From positions 7,219,321-7,283,320 of the forward strand of contig NC_031770.1 in the NCBI RefSeq assembly GCF_001522545.3: 64,000 bases of DNA, read 5' to 3'. Source of the stretch: Parus major (lineage: Eukaryota; Chordata; Aves; Passeriformes; Paridae). Positions 53,242 to 62,260 of this stretch are shown one piece after another; position 1 is the stretch's first letter, and each line of letters begins with the position of its first letter. The notes below the pieces were generated by a model. It searched no databases, was not told the DNA's origin, and worked only from the letters and a program-made list of their open reading frames with translations. Both the position numbers and the translations under genes were made by a program.

Positions 53242-53336
53242 GGCCATGGTTAATGGGACTTGGTAGTGTTAGATTTTTGGTTGGACCCAGTGATCTTAAG
53301 GGTCTTTTCCAACCTAAATGATTCTGTTTGTCTATG
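53242..53336 (+). mobile_element. CR1 LINE, 3' terminal fragment
   Basis: About 95 bases: ATGGGACTTGGTAGTGTTAG, GGTTGGACCCAGTGATCTTA, TTTTCCAACCTAAATGATTC and TGTTTGTCTATG. Sense orientation; the 5' part is lost or too diverged to see. Confidence 0.88.
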
Positions 53337-53612
53337 GAAATGGATCTGTGTTCATCCTGTGGCTCAACCCTGAGTCTTACCAGGGACTTTGTCAGAAGCC
53401 AATGTTTGAATCTGAGGGTCAAGACCACTTGGTCCAGTGAAACTCCAGATAACTCTTTCTATCACCTGTTTCTCTGCCTGTGGCCTACAGAAAGAGATGA
53501 AGGTCCTTTGCACCTTGAGCTGGACTCCTTGGTCTGCTGCATCCAGACTGGATGGATGTGCACCAAAGAGGAAATCTGGAACCAGAGGCTTGCATTTCTA
53601 GTGATGCTAAAG

Positions 53613-53656
53613 CCTTCCTTCCTTCCTTCCTTCCTTCCTTCCTTCCTTCCTTCCTT
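53613..53656. repeat. (CTTC)n microsatellite, pyrimidine-only
   Basis: About eleven CTTC units in the intron, 186 bp before the last coding exon. The array runs straight into TTGCAGG, giving the form of a strong 3' splice site (see findings). Confidence 0.97.
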
Positions 53657-53842
53657 GCAGGACTGTTTGTCATAGTGTCCGGGGAACTTCAGGATGGGTC
53701 CCCTAAGAGACCTATCTGATGACTAAAGAGATTTCTTAATGCAATAAATGTCCCTTTTGGTTTAAAAGCAGTTATTACTCCACATGATAAACTTAATGAG
53801 TATCATTAATAGAGTTTAATGACCATCTCATTTCTTTTTCAG

Positions 53843-53904
53843 CTGAAATGAATAGTCAAGTTGAAAGTATAAACGATCCAATGGAAACAGAGCGGAAAGC
53901 TTAA
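53843..53904 (+). CDS. MACROD2: MACROD2 C-terminal coding exon with stop codon
   Basis: This exon encodes (A)EMNSQVESINDPMETERKA and a TAA at 53902-53904. The recalled human tail has EMNSQVDKVNDPTE in the same place, the best single match in the window. The acceptor is ctttttcAG. Seven bases after the stop is a good donor (acaG|GTAGGA at 53911/53912), so the full exon is 53843-53911, 69 nt and again phase 1-1. In the mammalian protein the frame continues through this junction into a short last coding segment; here it ends first. The stop is too close to the junction to trigger exon-junction-dependent decay. An SQ dipeptide (NSQVE) is kept. Confidence 0.88.
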
Positions 53905-53911
53905 GTAACAG

Positions 53912-55757
53912 GTAGGACCTTCACAACTATTTTTTTCTCCCCTATTTTCCATACAGTTTCTATATGAAAACTTGCTTTGAAAACATCTGAATTAAAATTT
54001 ACCAAAAAAAAAATAAAAAAATAAAAAAATATATAAAAATAGGAAGACAGAATACAAAGAAGTAACTGTCTCAGATGGCCTGTATTACATCATAAAAAGA
54101 AAGATTTAATTTGTCAAGCAGATATAGCAGCAATCTGCAGCTGTAATGGGTTTGGGTAGTGCATGGTCTAACATCATCAGAAGGCAAAACAGCACTGAGA
54201 TAACCCACAGAAGAATAAATGAGCAAACAATTTTTGGCATTGCTTTGGAAAATGACAGGCAACTTACACTGGTTGGAATGAAGCTCAGCTCTGTATGAGC
54301 TGTATTCTGGGAACAAAGGGTTCACATTGTAAGGGGTTTGTTGCCCTTGGCTCTCCAGTACCTGATGTCTCTTCAGCAATACCACTGAAAAACAAGGCAA
54401 ATCCAGACAGCTGCCTTTTGGAGCTTTTTTTTTGGCTTTCCACACTAAATGACAGTGCTGTTGCTGGAGCAGCAGTGGCTGTTGAGACATTGTTTTTCAT
54501 AGGCATAAGCAGCATTTCTTCTAGACTAAAATGAATAATGTAGTGGGAAGACAGAAGTCCAAGACTCATCCCTAACAAAAAGATGCAGTAGCCATTTCTC
54601 TCTCAGAAGTGATTTTCACTGCACACTGCTTCCCTTGGTGTTGGGTTTTTGAGAAATTCCAATATTATCAACAGCAACATGCCATATTTACCCTTGTAAT
54701 GGGGTTTCATGTAGCACAAGGGCAAGCTGTACAATGGCAGCAGCTATAACACAGAGATTTATTTTATTTATTTATTACTGAACATAACTCTTGGTCCTTA
54801 CCTGCTTGCAGGTGATGTGTTACTGTACTGCTGGAGTGAGAGGTCTCCCTGATGGTGTCCCATTTAAAGAGTACTGAAGTAAAAATAGGATGCACCCTCA
54901 AAATATTAATTAAAATACAGCATCCATAACTCTTCCTCTCCCTCCTTTAGCTTCTTGCTCCAATGAAAAAGAGGAAATAATAAAATCCTTAACTTAAAAA
55001 TACATCAATATGTTAATACCATTAATCTGTTTAAAAAAAGGTGTTTGAATATTACAGTTTTCATGTGGCCCTTAAGAAGTCTGTTTCTCATGCTGCATTT
55101 TCCCAGAGAAATTATTATCTGTGAATGTTTAGGGCTGGAGTAATTTTTGCTCATGGATTAGCAATCAATTAATAAATCTCTCCAGTTCCACTGCAAGATG
55201 TGGCTTTGCAGCCATCTTTCTGATACAAAGGGGCCAGATCCTGGGCACACCATGTCTTGCTCAGCAGTTCAGTGGTATGCACAGGATTAGAAGCAGGCAT
55301 CAAATTCATTGCAGCTCTCTGTCAAAGTCTTCCAAACTCCATTGCTACTGTTTTAATTACTAGGAGTGATCCCCAGGGAGGATTGATCATCCTGTTAAAT
55401 CTCACAGAATCTCACAAGGGTTGTTTTCAAGCCATGGAGGTCCATTTGCTTCCTGTTTTTAGTACTGTAATGTGTTGTTTGTCACCAAAGCACCTGCCAG
55501 AGCTGGGATTATCTGTTATCATCTGTTGCTTGATGGTGCTCTGGAAAACCAAGGCACCCTGGATAAGCAGAGGTAATTTGCTCACCAGTATTAGCTGTTA
55601 TTTGTAAGCTGTGTCACACACCCATATTGGACAAGAAAAATAAACCATAGGTATCTGTTGCTGGAAACATGAGACCTGGATTCTTTGCAGACATTTGAAA
55701 AATTCACTTTTTTCTTTCCACTTTTCTCTCTACTGCTGTGGCGAAGGAAGGATGCAG
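53912..55757 (+). other. MACROD2: MACROD2 last intron (about 1.85 kb)
   Basis: Donor GTAGGA. The 3' end is a long pyrimidine tract (about 55705-55740, tttttctttccacttttctctctactgctgtg) followed by AGs at 55745-55746, 55749-55750 and 55756-55757; which is used cannot be decided here. It contains an A-rich run (54003-54040). No CR1 or gene was recognised. Confidence 0.6.
54003..54040. repeat. A-rich (A6-9T)n simple repeat
   Basis: Runs of A broken by single T, about 90 bp after the donor of the last coding exon. Low complexity only. Confidence 0.9.
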
Positions 55758-55847
55758 GAGAGGAGAGACCCAAGGAAACCCTACGGGCAGGCGCTGACAT
55801 CCTACAGCATCATTCTTGGCTGAAAAGAGCACACGGAGATGATCAGC

Positions 55848-55875
55848 GGGTTGGGAGGGGGGGAGCTTTTGGGGG
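55848..55875 (+). promoter_or_regulatory. G-quadruplex motif in the 3' UTR
   Basis: Four G runs on the sense strand (GGG 55848-55850, GGG 55853-55855, G7 55857-55863, G5 55871-55875) with loops of 2, 1 and 7 bases fit the G3+N1-7 rule. In the inferred mRNA it lies about 100 bases into the last exon. Confidence 0.7.
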
Positions 55876-56773
55876 AATGAGTCTGCTTTTAATTTCTCTT
55901 TGTTCTTCATTCCATTTCGTTCTGTAAGCCTGTTGGAAACAATCATAACATCCCAGGTCTAACAGTGTCTTTCAATTAACCCTGCATTTACAACAGTTTA
56001 TTCTGAAATGTGAGTCCCTCTCTTACACTGGGTCTTTTTTCCTCCTGCATCATACCATCACACCTGTTTCCAGGCCCACCCCTTTTCTAGCATCTTTATC
56101 TTCTTCCCCATGATCAGCCTATGCTGTGCCATGTCCTTACATGTGAATGACACATGTGGCCTCAAACAGCCCACACCCCAAATCCACCCTGCTTTTTCCA
56201 GTTAGTTCTGCACATCTCAAAACCAGTGCTGTATGACCTTTGGGTACAGGCAGGCAACAGACATTTCCTCAATGCTGGAAAGGCTGTGCATTCGTGGCAT
56301 CTTTAAATACAGCTCCCAGCTTTAACAGCTTCACACAGTAGCTTTTGTGAGCCCTCATTACATTTTCCACTGCATATGCATGAATTTTTTTAATTTTTTT
56401 TTTAAAGCAATTAACAGTTATTTGGATAAGAATGTCTCTCCATATGTCAATTGTTCTGCCAGCAAATGCTGCACTGAAATTCGTAGAAAAGGAACAAAAG
56501 GTTTTCATGTACATTTCCCAACTGTACTGTAACCGAAACTGACAGAAAATACACTGGATGGAAGAGCACGAGACCAGTGTCCCTAGTGGGATGTGCTACA
56601 AACTGTATTTTGAAGTGCTGCTAAGAATAATCTGGTGACTTTAGCAAAGTAATTGATTCTAATTTGATATTTGTAAGAAAATAATTGGTTCTGTTCTATT
56701 TTTTTTTTCACCCAAAATATTCCTTAATCACAGAATAGGTATTTAATATCTGTCCAGAAAAAAAAAAAAGTAA

Positions 56774-56779
56774 AATAAA
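56774..56779 (+). terminator. Possible proximal poly(A) signal AATAAA
   Basis: AATAAA in an A-rich setting about 1 kb into the 3' UTR. No clear GT-rich element follows within 50 bases, so use is doubtful. Confidence 0.3.
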
Positions 56780-58489
56780 AAGGTGAGACATATCTCTATC
56801 CTCCTGTGATCTGGGTTCATCCCAGCTAGAGCAGTTTCAATGATAAATCCTGTGCTGGAGTAACAACACCAAGTCAAGGGTGACCCAAGCATACCTAATA
56901 GGGGCTAGGACAGTCAGTGATTGTTGTTAATTCAGAAGGGTGCCAAGGAAAAACAGGGATTGGAAAGTAAAACAGGAAAAGCATCAGATTATATACCGAG
57001 AGTACAGCCCCTAGAAAGGCATCCCCCCCACACCTCCTTTCTCTGTGGGACTCCAGCATGTTTGGATCACAAGGTATTTATTTCTGTGTGCTGCCTCCAG
57101 TGGTACATTCACCTGGCTGTGACTAGCGCCGGGAGAGGCTCTCAAGGACCTGCTTCATCACCTGGAGTGGATGGACTACTCCAAATTGGATCAATTGTAG
57201 GAGTAAATGAGCTAATGTTCATCTGTTAATTGGTTTGAGAATTCTGCTAAGATTACCTATATTTGGTAACTACAGTTCCTCTGGATTTTGTTCTCTCCAA
57301 ATACTCTTGAAGGGACTCCTTGTTCCCTTTGAGGTGCCTCTGATGCTTTCCTTTCCCAGCTTTGGGGTCATGCTTGACAGAAGATGTTTTTTGGGATGTG
57401 GACTTTTCTGCATGCTCCCTTATGTTTCTGTGTATTTTCCATACTGCATTACTATGATTGAAACAGGCTGTCATATTAGGTAGGTCAGGAGTGGATAAAT
57501 ACATCAGGAGGATGGCATAACTGTGATAACTGCAACAGCCTATCCAGTCCCCTAAATGTAGTTCTGTTTGTGCTTCCCCATGGGCAGCATTAACATTAGC
57601 CATGAATCAGATGTCCCTCTGTTTTCACCAACTTTGGTTTTAGCAAAGGAGCCAAAGGGACGGCCCCACAGGAGGCTGGATGCTGAGGTGTGGTCATTCA
57701 GAAGGAGATAAAGATTCCTTAAATGTCTTGTGAAGACTGACTGGCAGTTAAAGAAAAAAAGTAAGCTTCAGAATGCATCATATTAGACACTCTCTAGCCC
57801 CTGAAAGTAATTTCATTTTGCTTTTTATTTAACCTTCATAGAAAGTTGAAACAACCATTTGCCCAATGATGTGCTGGCAAAGCATAAAGTCCAGAAAGCA
57901 TAAAGCAAGGAAACCTATGAGTAGATTAAGTCCTTACTGTACTGTTTGCAGCCTTGTTTATATCTGTCTTCCTTTGGGTGGGTTTTGATTTGAGTTGTTG
58001 GCATTTTTCACCACTCATGAAGTGAGTATACTTTGGCAGCATGAGTTCTCAGCTGTGTTAGTAATAGTTGATGCAGTCAGCCTCTGATGTTCTTCTGGAG
58101 ATGGAGAAAGGTAAGGAGCTGAGGTTGTGGAAGAACAAGTGTTAAATGGAGAATCACCATACTGGTATTTACATCAAGGATTTTGATTTAAACAAAATGT
58201 ATTCACAGTAGGTGGTGTAAAGGGAGTAGCAGCCTTTGGGTGCTGATGTTTGCATTCAACATAAGAGGCTGTGCTTGATTGTTGTTTCTCCTGTGTCTGA
58301 AAGTGCTCACCCCTACCATTAGGCACAATATTCCTCAGGCTGGTGACTGCTCCCGTGATGACATCCAAAGGTGATACTTAGTCTGTCATAATGGGTCACT
58401 GCAGCTAATTGTCACTCTCTATAAAGCACTGAGAAAGCCTCTCTTGGAATTAACACTGTTCTGCTTTAGGACTTGAATGAAATTATATT

Positions 58490-58514
58490 AAAAAAAAAAA
58501 GAAAAAAAAAAAGA
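58490..58514. repeat. Poly(A) runs with single G
   Basis: Two runs of A10-11 separated by G in the distal 3' UTR. Low complexity; a possible internal oligo-dT priming site in cDNA data. Confidence 0.9.
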
Positions 58515-58907
58515 GTTTTCTCTATATGCAGTGCATGCCGGCTTTGCTTTTAAAATTACAAAATTTAACAGAGTATGTGGATCTATTTTCTTGGGGAATA
58601 GGGATTTTTATCATATTATTCATCCAGGATTTGCCTTACCCTGACATTTGTGATATAAGTTTTAAAAAAGTGTAAAAATTGAAAAAGGTAATTTTCTTGA
58701 CCAAAAAAATTATGTTTTTACTTCAATGCAAAGAAATGTAGAATGTTGCTTGAAAAATGTCTTCTAATAGATGGTCTAGTAGTTATATGGGTTAACATAT
58801 GCCTTTTTTGTTACTTTGTCATTTACATGCTTAACCTGAGTCTCGTTACTTTCCTTGTAACTTAAAGAACCAATGCCTTCATAACTATCTTGTTAAAGCA
58901 AATCGTT

Positions 58908-58913
58908 AATAAA
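58908..58913 (+). terminator. MACROD2: Poly(A) signal of MACROD2 (distal)
   Basis: AATAAA is followed 15-20 bases later by a CA (58928-58929), a likely cleavage point, and then by a GT-rich block (CTCGTGTGTTTGTGCC, 58941-58956). Signal, cleavage and downstream element are correctly spaced. This is the best transcript end in the window. Confidence 0.75.
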
Positions 58914-58929
58914 GCTTGTCCTGAAGACA

Positions 58930-61319
58930 AGGCAATGCCACTCGTGTGTTTGTGCCCATGGTGCAGAGGTCAATTTGGCTTTCCATGAAGGACATTTTAG
59001 TTTGGATGTGCCATCAGCAACACATGCAGCTGGATCCTCATTAAAATTTATCACCTGGCAGATTCTTGTAAGAACCAGATACCTCCTGGCAGGGGGGATT
59101 TTTAGAAGATTTTGCAGCTCAAAGGGGAAAAGGCATTTTGGTCCCATTGTTCCACAAGAGATGTTACAAAACCTGTCCTGTTGCACTAAATCCCAGCATC
59201 TGTACCTGTCAAAGAATACTCCATATATATGCAACTCACAGGTATAATAGAGAATTATGTATGCTAGATGTTGTCTTTCCTTTCTACCATGACTTATTTA
59301 AAAAATGGATAGGCAGAGGATACTTCAAAGATTGCCAAAGTGATTTTTCTTCTTCCATGTCATCGATGTAGGTGAAATTTTGTGTACCAACCCAGCCTTA
59401 CTCTTCTCAGCCAAGGCTTTAATCATCAATAACTGAAGTGAGGGGGCAGGCTGTGTGGGCTCAACACTCCCCAGCAAATGGCTTCCTTCTCTGAAGTTTC
59501 ACCTTTCCTTGTGTGCAGCCCTTGGGCTGCCAGATGGAAGAGGAGATGCATGGCAGTGGGGAACATCTGCCTTTTTGCTGTGTGCAGACCACAAATGTGT
59601 GTATGGTCTGAGCTAACCTGAGAGACACAAATACCAGCAATAGCTCTGCTTCTCACTGGCTTCAGCTCTTTTCACTGTATCTCCAGAGCTGTACAGCAGT
59701 GGAAGCTCCTACTTTACCCACACTGTGCCTGTTTCTGCTGCAACAGTGTGTGTTTAAAGAGAGAGAAAATAAATTGTCTTCTTAGCTAGAAGAAAGTATT
59801 GTCCATCCCACCCATTTGACTAGCACAATGTCAAGAGGAAGAACTCCATGCCATTGTTGGAGTATGAAGAAGGGCATGTGTTAGAAGTGGCACAGGTCCT
59901 CCACAGAGATGTTTTTCCGCATGATCTGGATTAGGAGAGTCTTCTTGACAGATTTCTAAACAAAGTCTGAAAAGGAAGGTGTTAAAGTGATGGATTTGTG
60001 TCTGGGAAAGTCTTCTGTGGAGATGATTACATTTGGTGTCAATCTGTGTCTACAGAAACATGGGCCCTATTACCCATTTCCCTAAGCAGCTTCTCAGAGA
60101 GAGTCTCCAAAAGAAATTGGGTTACCTTTCAGGATTTCCATGTGAATCTCCTCAGAGGGTTATGTGCATGCTTTAAATTGGCTTTGATTCCTCTCCTTAG
60201 CGCCCTCACACAGCAGCTTCTGAAGGGGTCATTATGACCTTGACTTATTTGTAAGGTAAGAACTGTGCTTTGGGGATTTTAATTAGACTTGGGGTTAGGC
60301 TTTATTTCTTTATTCATTCATTTATTTATTTATTTATTTTATTTATTTATTTAACTGAACAAAAAAGTGTCCAGAGACATTTAAATACCCTAATTTCTCA
60401 TTCTACTAGAATTATCAGCAGCTCCTTAAAGTAAATGTCAAATCACTATTAATTGTTTCAGAATTGACCGATAAAATATTTATCATCATGAATTCCTTCC
60501 AAAAAAAAAAAGAAAACTAAAAAGATTCCTGATGAAAATACAGACAGTGGAGGAGGTACTTGGGGAGGCTGCTCCATCTGGTGGCAGCTCAGGACTCGTG
60601 GTTTGGGGTGGGGGGTGCCTCTATTTGCATTACACACAGGTGAAATTGTCCTCCAGTTTAACCCTGTTAAGCATCATCCCCTCCTTGGCAGAAGAGCATG
60701 AATCCATGCACTTGGTTGATGTTGGAAAACTTGGTTGGCACTGGCCACTAGACACACCTCACCTATGAAAATTACCTATAAACATTTAAAATCACCAAGC
60801 TCTTCCTGGCTTTCCCCAGGAAAGAAATGGAACAAGCTTTTATAAATAATTTTCAGTGCAAGTCTGGGTAGCAGTGCTGCCACCAGCTGCTGCAGAGGCC
60901 AGGGAGCCTCTTTGGCCTTTGCCCTGTACTTCCAAGTCCTACTGATTTCACACCACTTTCCAAGCACCTGCTTGGTAGAAACGTCCTTCTGGATAGGACA
61001 TGTAAGCCTAAATTATAAGATTTTAATACATTTTTAAACTATATAGCAACAGCAAGTCAGGAAATTGTTTTTAAATAGAAGCAGAAACAGAGGAGGAGAG
61101 ATCAAATCACAAGACAGTTGAAACAAGCAGCAGAGACACACAAATCCAGAGGCACACAAATGGCCATCATGAAATTAAAAATCCCTTCTGTGCCTGGTGT
61201 GCCCTTCACAGCACCCCCACACCAGAGCAGGGTGTGTTTATTATTTTCTGCAGAAAAGGGAAATGAGAGGCCAGGTGCTGAGGAGACATTGATTGTCTCT
61301 TTCCCCTAGTCAAAGCAAT
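58930..61319. other. Downstream intergenic DNA
   Basis: After the distal poly(A) site no exon, promoter, CR1 or RNA gene is recognised. A TTTA microsatellite is at 60301-60354. Open frames of up to about 110 codons (for example near 58893-59247) overlap on both strands and look like chance. Confidence 0.5.
60301..60354. repeat. (TTTA)n microsatellite, imperfect
   Basis: TTTA/TTCA units with several interruptions, likely an older array. Confidence 0.92.
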
Positions 61320-62260
61320 TTTTATGCATTATATATTCTGTATTTACTATAAACTATATATATATATATATATAAAATTATATATAGCAGGTGATGGGTA
61401 GTTAATGTATTTCACACCATGTAGTGTATATTATTATATCCTGTATGTGTACTACACCTAATTTAGTTAGATAAAATGCATGCTCTATAGAAAATGCATT
61501 AGCTCAAACTTGGGTTTATATAATCCCTAAACACAGGAAAAAGCTGTAACATAATGTCAGTATTTGCATACAAAGTATTTTGTATTAAATAAACTAAAGC
61601 ATCCAATATCATCTAACATGGAGATGATATCTCCAATCTACTACAAATATGTGGTTTAGACCACATATTATAGACAACATATAAACTATATAAATGTAGA
61701 TAAATGTAACTTGGGATATAACTGCACCCAACAGAACACTCTTTATAATGTAGTGTATAACCCCTATGCTATACTATTCCATTGTGTACTACTCCTTTAT
61801 ATATTATATTTGTGTCTTACCATATAGGAATTATATCATACTACATGGTTTGTTTAGTAAATGTCATTAGCAAGATACAATACATTACATTATGAAACAT
61901 AATAAATCTCATCATAATGAACTATTATAAATCTTACACTACACATAGGATTTACTATTATTTATTGTAAATACAACACATTATATGTTTATATGATATG
62001 ATAAATGATGCAGTAATTAGACAGGTTTTAGTATAGACTGTATTTTATATCTTGTATGTATCCATTGCACATATATTATGTCATTGTAGATTTATTTTTT
62101 TTTTGCAGCATATCTACTTAATAAAATTGAACAAAATTCTATATAAAATGTCTTATGTAGGATCTATCATGTCCCAAAGACAACTCCCAGGATAGCTTTA
62201 TATGCAATCCCCATGTATTACATAGAATATGTAATAATGTACACTAGATGCTACTGAGGA
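61320..62260. repeat. AT-rich block with (TA)n core
   Basis: Roughly 940 bases of very AT-rich sequence. It contains a (TA)n core at 61354-61374 and many diverged words such as ACTATATA, TATTATAT and TAGTGTATA. It could be a decayed AT minisatellite or a matrix-attachment-type sequence; no unit length could be fixed by eye. Confidence 0.6.

Larger units (their letters stand above)
48410..53842 (+). other. MACROD2: MACROD2 intron (5,433 bp) with CR1s, microsatellites and assembly gap
   Basis: Donor GTATGT, acceptor catttctttttcAG. It contains a CR1 abutting the donor side (48444-48700), a TTTC microsatellite with an N gap (50927-51233), another CR1 tip (53242-53336) and a CTTC microsatellite (53613-53656) followed by a TGCAG that mimics a splice acceptor. 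No further exon or RNA gene is evident; 51.3-53.2 kb holds nothing I recognise. Confidence 0.75.
55747..58929 (+). other. MACROD2: Probable last exon of MACROD2: 3' UTR (~3.2 kb)
   Basis: With the stop in the previous exon, this exon would be wholly untranslated. It is supported by the strong polypyrimidine tract just upstream, by the donor after the stop at 53904, by the absence of recognisable mobile elements for 3.2 kb, and by a poly(A) signal with a GT-rich downstream element at its end. A long 3' UTR is also typical of mammalian MACROD2. The start is uncertain among three AGs (55746, 55750, 55757). A G-quadruplex motif lies near its start and an earlier AATAAA at 56774-56779 could give a shorter form. 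This is inferred, not shown by transcript data. Confidence 0.6.
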
